From Romboutsia lituseburensis DSM 797 (GTDB lineage Bacteria; Bacillota; Clostridia; Peptostreptococcales; Peptostreptococcaceae), in contig NZ_FNGW01000001.1 in NCBI RefSeq assembly GCF_900103615.1, positions 372,001-436,000 on the forward strand: DNA of 64,000 bases. The letters are read 5' to 3'. Both the position numbers and the translations under genes were made by a program. Every line of letters begins with the position of its first letter. Within the stretch, counting starts at the first letter, position 1. This document shows positions 18,069-27,210 of the stretch, piece after piece. The notes under the pieces are model-generated. The model did not search any database. It was not told the DNA's origin and saw only the letters and a list, made by a program, of their open reading frames with translations.

Positions 18069-19301
18069 TTAGATTTTATGGAATATTATATTAAACTGAG
18101 TTCCTTTGTTTTTTTCACTTTTGACATAAATATCACCATTTTGTTCTTCAATTATAGACTTTGCCATAGCTAGTCCAATGCCTACGCTATCTTCTTTTGA
18201 ACTACTTTTTCCTTTATAAAATCTTTTAAATATATGAGGTAAATCCTTTTTATCTATACCTTCTCCACTATCTTTTATTACAATTTCTGTGTATAAAGAA
18301 TTTTCTTCATAACTAATATCTAAACTTCCATTAGAAAAAGTATGTTCTACACAATTTTTAATTATATTGACTAAAGCTTCTATAGACCAATTCATATCTC
18401 CTAAAAATATAGCTTCACTATCACCATTTATGCTGACATCTATATTTTTAAGTTCTATTGGAATTAAACTTGGTTGAATAGACATTTTTATGAGTTCTAA
18501 AACATTTATTTTTTCATTTTTAAAATTTATTACTTTCGCTTCTACTTTTGAAAGCTTTAGCATGCTCTTTATCAACCATTCCATTCTATTTAATTGAGAT
18601 TTTATCTTTTCTAAAAACTCTATTTTAGTTTCTTTTGCTATATCATCATACATTAAATCATTAAGTATCATAAGTGATGTCATAGGTGTTTTTAACTGGT
18701 GTGAAATATCAGAGATAGTATCATTTAAAAATATCTTTTCTTTACTTAAGAGCTCTACTTTTTCTTTAAGTATATTAGTCATTTTTAGAAGTTCCGTTTT
18801 AAGAAGTCCTATTTGACCTTCCTGATTTTTATTTTTCATTTCAAATTTTTTGCCTTCTGAACTATGGTATACATAGTCAGTCATGTCTTTTATATCAATG
18901 TATATAATCTTAAAATAGTGCATAACTAACATTAAAATAAAAATAAATAGCACAAATATAGATAATAAATTTATACTAAATACTTTCTTTATACTATCTC
19001 TTATAATTGGCTCATTATTTAATCTTATATTTTTATCATAGCTATATTTTTTTAGTATTTCTTTACCTAAACTTATATCATCTTTTAATTTTCCTTGAGT
19101 TATGATTCCTACTATATTACTTTCTAAGTTGGGATGCTTTGAAAGTATAGATCCTATTATAGCTTGATTATTTTCTACTACCTTATCTTTTATTATGTTT
19201 ACACTTATAAAGCTAACTCCTACACAAAGCATTACAGTGATCATAAATAATATAGTGTAATTTTTTATAAAACTTTTTATTTCAACATTAGATAGAAACA
19301 C
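18069..19301 (-). CDS. Sensor histidine kinase (cassette 2)
   Basis: This kinase has about 410 residues. TM1 lies near 15-35, an outer loop of about 75 residues follows, and TM2 is near 108-130. The linker leads to the H-box DISHQLKTPMTS with His201. NIIKNCVEHTFSNG, IKDSGEGIDKKDLPHIF and GIGLAMAKSII complete the ATP-binding domain. GTG at 19301 (protein start MFLSNVEIKSF) is preferred to GTG at 19310 because GGAAG lies eight bases before it and related kinases begin this way. The gene overlaps the regulator gene, so they are translated together. A 132-base gap separates it from the ATPase gene. Confidence 0.9.
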   Translation of the reverse strand: MFLSNVEIKSFIKNYTILFMITVMLCVGVSFISVNIIKDKVVENNQAIIGSILSKHPNLESNIVGIITQGKLKDDISLGKEILKKYSYDKNIRLNNEPIIRDSIKKVFSINLLSIFVLFIFILMLVMHYFKIIYIDIKDMTDYVYHSSEGKKFEMKNKNQEGQIGLLKTELLKMTNILKEKVELLSKEKIFLNDTISDISHQLKTPMTSLMILNDLMYDDIAKETKIEFLEKIKSQLNRMEWLIKSMLKLSKVEAKVINFKNEKINVLELIKMSIQPSLIPIELKNIDVSINGDSEAIFLGDMNWSIEALVNIIKNCVEHTFSNGSLDISYEENSLYTEIVIKDSGEGIDKKDLPHIFKRFYKGKSSSKEDSVGIGLAMAKSIIEEQNGDIYVKSEKNKGTQFNIIFHKI

Positions 19302-19989
19302 TATTTTCACTTCCGTTCCACTTATATCCTAATCCCCTTACTGTAAGTATGTATTTTGGGTGGCTTGAATCATCTTCTATTTTTTCTCTAAGCCTTTTTA
19401 TATAAACTGTAAGGGTATTATCATTTACAAAATCACAAGTAACGTCCCATAATTTTTCTAGTATTTTAGTTCTACTTAATACCACATTATTATTTTTAAT
19501 TAATATTAATAATAGCTTGTACTCAACAGATGTTAACAAAATTTCCTCTTCACCTTTGTAAACTCTAGCTTCTAAAGTATTTATAGTTAAATCTTTAAAT
19601 TTAATTACTTTTTTATTTTCATTGCTACCACCTTTTCTTCTAAGTACTGCATTTATCCTAGAGATAAGTTCTCTAACTCTAAAAGGTTTGGTTATATAAT
19701 CATCCCCTCCAATATCTAGTCCCATAACTACATTCACTTCTTCATCACAAGCACTTAAAAATATTATAGGAGTGTCTTGAACTTTTCTAATTTCTCTGCA
19801 AAAATCATAACCATTTCCATCTGGTAACATTACATCTAAAAGAATTATATTATACTTTTTATCCTTAATACTGTTTCTACTTTTCTCTAAATCATTGCAT
19901 ATATCAATGTTAAATCCTTCTTTCTCTAGTGCATACTTTACTGCAAAAGATATCGCACTATCATCTTCTATCATAAGTACATTTATCAT
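19288..19989 (-). CDS. OmpR/PhoB-family response regulator (cassette 2)
   Basis: This 233-residue regulator starts at MINVLMIEDDSAISF, aligned with the cassette 1 regulator. An in-frame ATG 33 bases upstream has no ribosome binding site. The receiver domain has phospho-acceptor Asp52 (IILLDVMLPDG) and YITKPFR. The winged helix ends in TVYIKRLREKIEDDSSHPKYILTVRGLGYKW. The upstream 55-bp segment is shared with cassette 1. The kinase gene overlaps its 3' end. Confidence 0.93.
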   Translation of the reverse strand: MINVLMIEDDSAISFAVKYALEKEGFNIDICNDLEKSRNSIKDKKYNIILLDVMLPDGNGYDFCREIRKVQDTPIIFLSACDEEVNVVMGLDIGGDDYITKPFRVRELISRINAVLRRKGGSNENKKVIKFKDLTINTLEARVYKGEEEILLTSVEYKLLLILIKNNNVVLSRTKILEKLWDVTCDFVNDNTLTVYIKRLREKIEDDSSHPKYILTVRGLGYKWNGSENSVSI

Positions 19990-20077
19990 TTTCTCACCCA
20001 ATTTCATATTTATTTTAATCAACTATAACTACCTCTTAGTTGCTTAATCCCAGCTAAGTTTTCATACAACTATTATC

Positions 20078-20132
20078 ATATATTATTTTATTTAAAATTA
20101 ATGTCGAAGTTTGTATTATATTTGTTTTTAGT
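20078..20132 (-). promoter_or_regulatory. 55-bp duplicated promoter segment, copy 2
   Basis: Identical to 14450-14504 and in the same orientation, about 90 bases upstream of the cassette 2 regulator start. Flanking sequence is not conserved apart from a few bases on the gene-proximal side, so the conserved block is sharply bounded. Confidence 0.7.
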
Positions 20133-20149
20133 GATGCACTTCTATAATA

Positions 20150-20191
20150 AAATCAAAAAAGCTGTACAAAAATATTAATTTCTGTACAGCT
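20150..20191 (-). terminator. Terminator of the surface-glycan operon
   Basis: AGCTGTACA (20160-20168) and TGTACAGCT (20183-20191) form the stem, and TTTTTTGATTTT follows on the minus strand. It lies 24 bases after the stop of the last operon gene. Confidence 0.85.
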
Positions 20192-20214
20192 AAAAATATA
20201 TTAATTTTAATTAC

Positions 20215-20769
20215 TTACTCCTTTGTTAAGAAGAATAAAATTATAATAGATAAAATACACACAGCGCCTAATACTGCTAACTCTGTTGGGAATTCTTTTT
20301 CTATAAATTTTAAATCTATATCAACATTAAAATTAGTAACTATATCCTTTAAATCCATACTTGTAACATCAATAATCACATTACCGTGTTTATCCTTTGC
20401 AATCAAATTAGTCTCGCCTTTTTCATTTTTTACAAAAGTAGCTTTAAGATCTATTACATCTAAAGATTTAATAACTAATTCTTCTAATCTCTGCTTATCC
20501 TCACTAGAAAGTTTGTATAAATTTTTCTCATTACCTACGATTAATTTTGCTTGTTCTACATATGAAACTATTTGATTATATTCACTTCTAGTTATTCTTT
20601 GATGTCTAATATAATTTAACAATCCTTCTTTATACTCTTTGTTTATTTCTATTTTATTTATATTATCTTCGATTAAATCATTTCCTCTATCACACATAGC
20701 AAAGCTATTACTTCCGAAAGTAAATACTAATAAAATTGAAAGTATAAATGATTTTAAAGTCTTTTTCAT
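20215..20769 (-). CDS. Hypothetical exported protein with C-terminal membrane anchor
   Basis: This 184-residue protein has a Sec signal peptide (MKKTLKSFILSILLVFTFGSNSFA, cleavage likely after SFA). The outer region of about 130 residues is helical and charged (NKIEINKEYKEGLLNYIRHQRITRSEYNQIVSYVEQAKLI) with a KATFVKNEKGETNLIAKDKHGN beta segment. The C-terminal transmembrane helix (LAVLGAVCILSIIILFFLTKE) has a short charged end. No sorting motif such as LPxTG is present. The ATG at 20769 has GGAGG eight bases upstream. It is the last gene of the glycan operon and may help anchor or assemble the product, but I recognise no family. Confidence 0.7.
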   Translation of the reverse strand: MKKTLKSFILSILLVFTFGSNSFAMCDRGNDLIEDNINKIEINKEYKEGLLNYIRHQRITRSEYNQIVSYVEQAKLIVGNEKNLYKLSSEDKQRLEELVIKSLDVIDLKATFVKNEKGETNLIAKDKHGNVIIDVTSMDLKDIVTNFNVDIDLKFIEKEFPTELAVLGAVCILSIIILFFLTKE

Positions 20770-20785
20770 ATTTGCATCCTCCATA

Positions 20786-22336
20786 TCATTTAGATTCAAT
20801 AACTTTTTTTAACTTCGATTTTATAATTTCTACCTCATCTATTTTTAATAAAACAATTAATATCAAATACACTAATGCGCCTATAAATACTGCACTTCCT
20901 AGTGATATAATTTGACCAACAGTACTACTTCCCATAATGTATGACAATTGGTTATATGAATAGAAAGTAACAATTCCCATTAATATAGCACTTCCTAGTG
21001 ATTTCAATGAAGTTTTTATTATATTGTCTTGTCCAAAGTAGCCTATTTTCTTTTTCAAACTAACAAATAAAAGTATTATGCACAATATACTAGATAAACT
21101 AGTCGCAAATGCTAATCCATTGTGACCCATAAATTTTACTAATATTAAGCTTAATATAATATTTAGTATCATAGATATTGCACCATTTATCATTGGGGTT
21201 TTTGTATCTTGAAGTGAATAAAATACTTTGCCTAAAATATCTCTTAGACCAAATGCTACCATTCCTATTGAGAAAAATACTAAGGCTGATGCTGTCATAG
21301 CTGTTGCCTGTGGGCTAAATTGACCTCTTTCAAATAACAGTTTTACTATTGGATATGACAGCACCATTGCACCTACTGATACTGGAATAACTAGCAATAT
21401 TACACTATTGATACTTTGAGATACTGATTTTATAAACTTGTTTTGATTTTTTTCATTTGATAATTTAGATAACATAGGATATATAACAGCACCTATAGAT
21501 GCTATAAATAATCCTATAACAAATCCATTTAAACGATTTGCATAATTTAGAGCAGATATAGTGCCCTCCATAAGAGTTGATGCTATACATCTATCGACTA
21601 TAGCATTGATTTGATTTACTGATACGCCTATAAATACTGGGCATACTAACCACATCATTTTTTTAATATATTCATCTTTAATATTTATATAATATTTGTA
21701 CTTGTATCCTAATTTTTTAGCAAATGGATACTGAAATAAAAACTGACTTATTATCCCTATTAAAGTTCCTATTGGCAGTATATATATATTGATTTTTACA
21801 CTCAATATTATAGATATGATTACTATTATATTAAATGGAACTCCTATCAATCCAGGTACTGCAAATTGATTTTGAGTTTGTAAGTAAGATGTTATTATGT
21901 TGCTTATACCTACAAATATTATCCCAAATATCAATATTCTAGTGAACTTTATAGCTAGGTCTAGGGTTTCGCCTTCAAATCCTATAGCTACTATACCTAC
22001 TAGTTGCCTTGCAAATATAAAGCCTAGTATGGCTAGTATGCTACTAATAATTAATACTATATTCATAATATTATTAATAAACTCTATTCCTTTTTCACTA
22101 CCACCTATTTTTTGTTTTTCATAATATAGTGGTATTACAGTAGTAGCTAGAGCCATACCAACAGCACTAAATATAACAACTGGTATGTTTACTGCTGTTA
22201 TATATGCATCACTATATGCACTAGCTCCATAAGAAGAGCTTAATACTAATTCCCTTGCAAATCCTAAAATTTTTGATAATATAGTTGCAATCATAAGGTA
22301 TATGGCTGACTTAGCTACTTTATTCATATTTTTCAT
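20786..22336 (-). CDS. murJ: MurJ/MviN-family lipid flippase
   Basis: This membrane protein has about 516 residues with 14 predicted helices, the MOP-superfamily layout. Marker segments are SKILGFARELVLSSSYGAS near the start, FIFARQLVGIVAIGFEG, YYEKQKIGG, LLFERGQFSPQATAMTASAL and FSLQDTKTPMINGAISMILNI, all typical of MurJ. MurJ moves lipid II across the membrane. Located inside a glycan operon, this copy may instead flip an undecaprenyl-linked oligosaccharide, taking the role that Wzx holds elsewhere. It overlaps the Wzy-like gene. ATG at 22336 is preferred to the adjoining GTG because AAAGGA is better spaced. Confidence 0.88.
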   Translation of the reverse strand: MKNMNKVAKSAIYLMIATILSKILGFARELVLSSSYGASAYSDAYITAVNIPVVIFSAVGMALATTVIPLYYEKQKIGGSEKGIEFINNIMNIVLIISSILAILGFIFARQLVGIVAIGFEGETLDLAIKFTRILIFGIIFVGISNIITSYLQTQNQFAVPGLIGVPFNIIVIISIILSVKINIYILPIGTLIGIISQFLFQYPFAKKLGYKYKYYINIKDEYIKKMMWLVCPVFIGVSVNQINAIVDRCIASTLMEGTISALNYANRLNGFVIGLFIASIGAVIYPMLSKLSNEKNQNKFIKSVSQSINSVILLVIPVSVGAMVLSYPIVKLLFERGQFSPQATAMTASALVFFSIGMVAFGLRDILGKVFYSLQDTKTPMINGAISMILNIILSLILVKFMGHNGLAFATSLSSILCIILLFVSLKKKIGYFGQDNIIKTSLKSLGSAILMGIVTFYSYNQLSYIMGSSTVGQIISLGSAVFIGALVYLILIVLLKIDEVEIIKSKLKKVIESK

Positions 22337-23525
22337 CACTGTCCTTTATCTTGTTTATCCTTATATTTTGATATGCAAATACCAGTAATGATATTATTAT
22401 CCAAAAGTTTCTCTCAACTATAAATGTAGAGCTAAACATAAGTCTTACACTTGATACTATAAATATTAAAATCATAAATTGCTTACCATATTTATCAAAG
22501 TTTATAAATGTTTTTATACTAGATATTAATATAGATGAAAGTAATATTATTCCTCCATATATACCAAATACTATAAAAAAATCTATAAAAAAGTTATGTG
22601 GATACCTAATTCCTGTGGCATTTTCAAAGTATCCTATACCAAGTGGCAGTCCTTTTGATTCACTAATCATTCTTAGTCCATCATTATATAAAAAATCTCT
22701 TCCTGACAAAACACTACCAAGTCCCTTATTAAGTTGTAGTAGATATTTATTTATAGAATAAGTTTTTAAATCTAGTTGAGTAAGGAATCTTATAGTTTCT
22801 GATATTAATTGGTCTTGATAGATTACTGCAAATATACTTAATAACGAAATTAAGATTATAAAAATCACTTTTTTTGTATACTTTTCTTGGAATAATAAAT
22901 TGAAAATTATTATAGACATTATCATCGTAAGTACTGCTGATCGATTTCCATATATCATAGTTGAAACTAATATATACATTAGTAAAGGTAGGTTTATTTT
23001 CTTATTAGTTTTTATATAGTAAAGTAGTATTATACAAAACGAGTAACTCATATATATTCCATAAAACATATAACTACTCATTTTATTACTAACCATAATC
23101 ATATAAATTGGCGATACTATGGTTGTATATATGGCTATTTTGTACCATATATTAAGTGAATGCTTAAAATTTATTCCCTGAGAAATTATATAAATTATTA
23201 TAATATTGTATATTATAAAATTTAACATCTCGGTGGTTACTATAGATTTATAATCTACTAAAAATATATTAAGCATAAATAATAACAATATACTTAATAT
23301 AAAGATTATAAATTTATTGCTAATTTTAAATTTATTTATATTAAGAAGATACAATCCTATTGCTACTGTTACCATTCCTGATATAGCATTTATAAAAGAA
23401 TCTGAGTTTACAGCAAATTTTAATGGATATATTAAAAATTTAATATACATAAAGATTATTAAAAATTTTGCATTTTCCATATATATATTATCTTCATTTA
23501 TCAGACTATCTCTTTTTATATTCAT
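22320..23525 (-). CDS. O-antigen polymerase/ligase-like (Wzy-type) membrane protein
   Basis: This 401-residue protein has about 10-12 hydrophobic helices separated by short loops. The one large outer loop near 235-305 (RFLTQLDLKTYSINKYLLQLNKGLGSVLSGRDFLYNDGLRM) is followed by GIGYFENATG and RYPHNFFIDFFIVFGIYGG. The RxxxY/PHN-type loop is typical of Wzy/WaaL-like polymerases, which join lipid-linked repeat units outside the membrane. Wzy proteins diverge strongly, so the call rests on topology, the PHNFF segment and operon position between dehydrogenase and flippase genes. Confidence 0.75.
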   Translation of the reverse strand: MNIKRDSLINEDNIYMENAKFLIIFMYIKFLIYPLKFAVNSDSFINAISGMVTVAIGLYLLNINKFKISNKFIIFILSILLLFMLNIFLVDYKSIVTTEMLNFIIYNIIIIYIISQGINFKHSLNIWYKIAIYTTIVSPIYMIMVSNKMSSYMFYGIYMSYSFCIILLYYIKTNKKINLPLLMYILVSTMIYGNRSAVLTMIMSIIIFNLLFQEKYTKKVIFIILISLLSIFAVIYQDQLISETIRFLTQLDLKTYSINKYLLQLNKGLGSVLSGRDFLYNDGLRMISESKGLPLGIGYFENATGIRYPHNFFIDFFIVFGIYGGIILLSSILISSIKTFINFDKYGKQFMILIFIVSSVRLMFSSTFIVERNFWIIISLLVFAYQNIRINKIKDSDEKYE

Positions 23526-23527
23526 AC

Positions 23528-24832
23528 CTATAACCTATAATACATGCAGCCTGTTATTTTATCTTTGTCAAATATACCTTTTATATCTATAATTATTGGA
23601 TTTTTCTTGTTTTGCATATTTTTAATATCTTTTATATCTAATTTTTTAAATTCTTCATGCTCTACTGCTATTAATACAGCATCTAATTTTTGTAGGTTTT
23701 CATATGATACAAGATCTATATTGTATTCTGACTTAACGTCATCTTTGTTGGCAATTGGATCATATACCAAAACATCTACACCATATTCTCTTAATTCATT
23801 TATTATATCTATAACTTTAGTATTTCTTATGTCTGGACAATTCTCTTTAAAAGTAATACCCATTATACCTACCTTAGCACCTTTTACTTTTTTATCTGCT
23901 AATACAAGTTTTTTTATAGTGTTTTGTCCAATGTATTTACCCATTTCATCATTTATTTGTCTTCCTGACAATATTATTTGAGAATGGTATCCTAACTCTT
24001 GTGCTTTATATATAAAATAATATGGATCAACGCCTATACAGTGACCTCCTACAAGACCAGGTTTAAAATTTAAGAAGTTCCATTTTGTTCGTGCGGCTTT
24101 AAGCACTTCTACTGTGTCTATATTCATTTTATCAAATACCATAGCAAGCTCGTTCATAAAAGCTATATTAATATCTCTTTGAGAATTTTCAATAACTTTA
24201 GCAGCTTCTGCAACCTTTATACTTTCAGCTCTATACACACCTACTTGTATTATCATTTCATATACTTTTGCTACTGTATCCAAAGTCTCTTCATCACATC
24301 CAGATACTATTTTAACTATAGAAGTTAGTCTATTTACCTTATCACCTGGGTTAATTCTTTCTGGAGAGTATCCTATTTTAAAATCTCTTTTATATTTAAG
24401 TCCTGATATTTTTTCAAGTATAGGTACACATATTTCCTCTGTTGTACCTGGATATACTGTAGATTCATAAACTACTATTGATCCTTTTGTTAAGTTTCTA
24501 GCTACTACTTCACTAGCTCCTATAATAGGCTTTAGGTTTGGTGTTTTATCTTGATTTATAGGCGTTGGAACTGCCACAATATGAAACTTTGCTTTTTTAA
24601 GATTTTCTTCATCTGATGTGAAAAGTACTTTACAATCTTTTAAATTTTCATCCCCAACTTCTTGTGTTGGATCTATTCCATTTAGATATTGATTTATTTT
24701 TTCTTTATTTATATCAAATCCTATGACATCACAATGTTTAGAAAATTCTACAGCTAATGGTATTCCTACATACCCAAGACCTATAACTGAAATTTTTTCT
24801 TTATTTGATTTTATAGATTCATATAGATTCAT
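23528..24832 (-). CDS. UDP-sugar dehydrogenase (TviB/WbpA/VipA type)
   Basis: This 434-residue protein has three standard domains. The NAD-binding Rossmann fold has GLGYVGIPLAVEFSKH at 18-33. The central helical domain has VYESTVYPGTTEE and YSPERINPGD. The UDP-binding domain has FKENCPDIRNTKV. Catalytic Cys265 lies in GGHCIGVDPYY. Such enzymes oxidise C6 of UDP-GlcNAc, UDP-GalNAc or UDP-ManNAc to the uronic acid in two NAD-dependent steps. The form resembles TviB/WbpA more than UDP-glucose dehydrogenase, so an aminouronic acid in the glycan is likely. The exact sugar cannot be read from the sequence. Confidence 0.9.
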   Translation of the reverse strand: MNLYESIKSNKEKISVIGLGYVGIPLAVEFSKHCDVIGFDINKEKINQYLNGIDPTQEVGDENLKDCKVLFTSDEENLKKAKFHIVAVPTPINQDKTPNLKPIIGASEVVARNLTKGSIVVYESTVYPGTTEEICVPILEKISGLKYKRDFKIGYSPERINPGDKVNRLTSIVKIVSGCDEETLDTVAKVYEMIIQVGVYRAESIKVAEAAKVIENSQRDINIAFMNELAMVFDKMNIDTVEVLKAARTKWNFLNFKPGLVGGHCIGVDPYYFIYKAQELGYHSQIILSGRQINDEMGKYIGQNTIKKLVLADKKVKGAKVGIMGITFKENCPDIRNTKVIDIINELREYGVDVLVYDPIANKDDVKSEYNIDLVSYENLQKLDAVLIAVEHEEFKKLDIKDIKNMQNKKNPIIIDIKGIFDKDKITGCMYYRL

Positions 24833-24833
24833 G

Positions 24834-26039
24834 TTATCTCATCTTCCTTTCTTTTTTAATAGATACTTTATTAAACACTTCATATAACTTCTCTAAGCTA
24901 ACTTCTAGTGAATACTTTTGATTGGCTAATTTTTTAGAATTGATTTTCATTTCATTAAATAATTCTTCATTGTTTTTTAACTCAATTATTTTTAATGCCA
25001 TATCTGATGGATTAGTATATTCACATGAGTATCCGCAATTATAATCATTTAATTCATTTCCTTGCCAGCCTTTATAATTTATCATTATAGGCAAACCTGC
25101 TGCTAAAAAATCGAAAAATTTATTTGCACTATTGTCTTCTAATATCTTGTAGTTTATTACACTCATAATTCCTATATCTGATGATTTTATTAAGTTGACT
25201 ACATCTTGCTTTGGCATAGGATCTAGTATAAATACATTTTCTATTTTTTCATTTTCCTTTTTCTCTATTAACTTGTTTTTTTCCTTGCCTTCTCCTACTA
25301 AAATAAAAACTATGTTTTTATCTATCTCGTAGATTTTCTTAGCTACATCTAATATATTATCTAACCCATTTACAAATCCCATAGTCCCAGGGTGTATACA
25401 TACAAATTTATTTTCTATTCCTAGATTTTTTTTGATTAAGTTTTTATCTTCTTTTACTGAGTCATATAAAGGTATGTTTGATATATTTGGTATGACTGAT
25501 AATTTAGATTCACTAATTCCTTTATTCAAAAGGTTATTGTACATTCCAGGTGATAGAGTTATTATTTGATCTGAGTTTTTATATATGAATAGTTCTAATT
25601 TTTTTAGTAGTTTTATAACTAGTTTATTTTTAATAAATCCTAATTCAATAGGTATATCTGGCCACACATCTCTTACTTCAAATATTAGCTTTGCTTTTTT
25701 AAATTTTGATAATATATATCCAGGTATTCCTATGGTTAATGGTGTTGATGTTGCAAATATTACATCTACATCTTTTATTTTTATTCCTATTAATATTGAT
25801 TTTAATATATAGTCTATAAAAGCCATTATCCTTCTAGTAAAATTCATATTGTTTGAATACTGTGTTTTAGTAGAATATATTTTTATATTTTCACCTAGGT
25901 CGTATTCATCTATTTGGCTTCCTGTTATTATGTTTACTTCATTACCTTTGTTTGCTAAAGCTTTTGAAAACTCATATGATCTAGTTGAACCTGATGATTT
26001 ATTACTTTTAAAATATTGATGAAGATATATAATTTTCAT
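24834..26039 (-). CDS. GT4-family glycosyltransferase
   Basis: This 401-residue retaining glycosyltransferase of the GT-B fold begins MKIIYLHQYFKSNKSSGSTRSYEFSKALANKG, typical of WbuB-like enzymes. The C-terminal domain has CIHPGTMGFVNGLDNILDVAKK, FILVGEGKEKNKL and the donor-site segment DNSANKFFDFLAAGLPIMINYKGWQGN with the acidic E/D-x7-E region. It would add the second sugar to the lipid-linked primer made by the PglC-like enzyme. It is the only ordinary glycosyltransferase in the operon, so the repeat unit may be short or other transferases are encoded elsewhere. Confidence 0.88.
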   Translation of the reverse strand: MKIIYLHQYFKSNKSSGSTRSYEFSKALANKGNEVNIITGSQIDEYDLGENIKIYSTKTQYSNNMNFTRRIMAFIDYILKSILIGIKIKDVDVIFATSTPLTIGIPGYILSKFKKAKLIFEVRDVWPDIPIELGFIKNKLVIKLLKKLELFIYKNSDQIITLSPGMYNNLLNKGISESKLSVIPNISNIPLYDSVKEDKNLIKKNLGIENKFVCIHPGTMGFVNGLDNILDVAKKIYEIDKNIVFILVGEGKEKNKLIEKKENEKIENVFILDPMPKQDVVNLIKSSDIGIMSVINYKILEDNSANKFFDFLAAGLPIMINYKGWQGNELNDYNCGYSCEYTNPSDMALKIIELKNNEELFNEMKINSKKLANQKYSLEVSLEKLYEVFNKVSIKKERKMR

Positions 26040-26051
26040 TTTGATTCCTCT

Positions 26052-27185
26052 TTAAAATAATTTTTTAATTATATCTATAATGTATTTAAAATCACTTAAT
26101 GAGTTTTTAGTATCTGATGGTAAACACACGCCTTGATTAAATAAATCTTCTGATACACTTTGATTTTCTAATGTAGAGAAAAATTTATAATCTTTAAATA
26201 TAGGCTGCATATGCATTGGTTTCCATACAGGTCTAGACTCTATATTTTCTTTTTCTAGTGCTAGTATTATATCGATTGGTTTTACTTTTGAGTTTTTATC
26301 TATAGTCATGACTGATAGCCAATAGTTTGATCTTCCATAATCACATATATTCATCATTTGTATTTCTTTTATATCTTTAAATCCTTCTTTGTATAACTCA
26401 TATATTTGTTTTTTCTTAGATATTCTATCTTCAATAACCTCTAACTGACCTCTTCCTATTCCTGCACAAATATTACTCATTCTATAGTTGTATCCTATTT
26501 CTTTATGTTCATAGTGTCTTTCATTTTCTCTTGATTGAGTAGCCCAAAATAAAGCTTTTTTTGTGTATTTTTCTATATTAGATACTAGCATTCCACCACC
26601 TGATGTGGTTATTATTTTATTTCCATTAAAGGAATATATCCCTATATCACCTACAGTTCCACTATATTTTCCTTTGTATGTTGCACCTAATGATTCTGCT
26701 GCATCTTCTATAATTGGAACTTCATATTTATCACATATTTTTTTTAATTTATCATAATCTGCACTTTGTCCGTATAGATTTACTATTACTACAGCTTTTG
26801 GTTTTTTATCATTTTCTAGGAAATAATCAAATGCCTTTTGAAGTGCTATGTGACTCATATTCCACGATTCATAATCACTATCTATAAATACAGGAGTAGC
26901 ACCAAGATATGTTATAGGATTTGCTGTTGCTGAAAATGTTAAGGATGAACAAAATACTAAATCTTTACTTTTAACACCAAGAGATTTTAATGCAAGATGT
27001 ATTGCACTAGTTCCACTTGCTAAAGCTGTTGCATATGATGCATTTGTATATTTACATATTTCTTTTTCAAAGTTACTAACATTTGGACCTAATGGAGCTA
27101 TCCAATTTTCTTCAAAGGCTTCATTTATATACTTAATTTCATTTCCACCCATATGTGGAGATGAAAGGTATATTCTGTCTTTCAT
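26052..27185 (-). CDS. pglE: PLP-dependent sugar aminotransferase, PglE/DegT type
   Basis: This 377-residue protein belongs to the DegT/DnrJ/EryC1/StrS family. MKDRIYLSSPHMGGNEIKYI and ASGTSAIHLALKSLGV form the PLP-phosphate site. The cofactor lysine is Lys190 in SFNGNKIITTSGGGM. VNLYGQSADYDKL and EDAAESLGATYKG are family landmarks. In the Pgl pathway this enzyme converts UDP-4-keto-6-deoxy-GlcNAc to the 4-amino sugar. Position between the acetyltransferase and glycosyltransferase genes supports that role. GAGGTGATATAA precedes the ATG. Confidence 0.88.
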   Translation of the reverse strand: MKDRIYLSSPHMGGNEIKYINEAFEENWIAPLGPNVSNFEKEICKYTNASYATALASGTSAIHLALKSLGVKSKDLVFCSSLTFSATANPITYLGATPVFIDSDYESWNMSHIALQKAFDYFLENDKKPKAVVIVNLYGQSADYDKLKKICDKYEVPIIEDAAESLGATYKGKYSGTVGDIGIYSFNGNKIITTSGGGMLVSNIEKYTKKALFWATQSRENERHYEHKEIGYNYRMSNICAGIGRGQLEVIEDRISKKKQIYELYKEGFKDIKEIQMMNICDYGRSNYWLSVMTIDKNSKVKPIDIILALEKENIESRPVWKPMHMQPIFKDYKFFSTLENQSVSEDLFNQGVCLPSDTKNSLSDFKYIIDIIKKLF

Positions 27186-27210
27186 TTATATCACCTCAAA
27201 ATTATTTTAA

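Noticed and set aside
9097-19989. The two cassettes as BceRS-BceAB systems
   Set aside because: Kinases have sizeable outer loops and permeases have two FtsX halves of about 870 residues, unlike true Bce systems; only general similarity remains.
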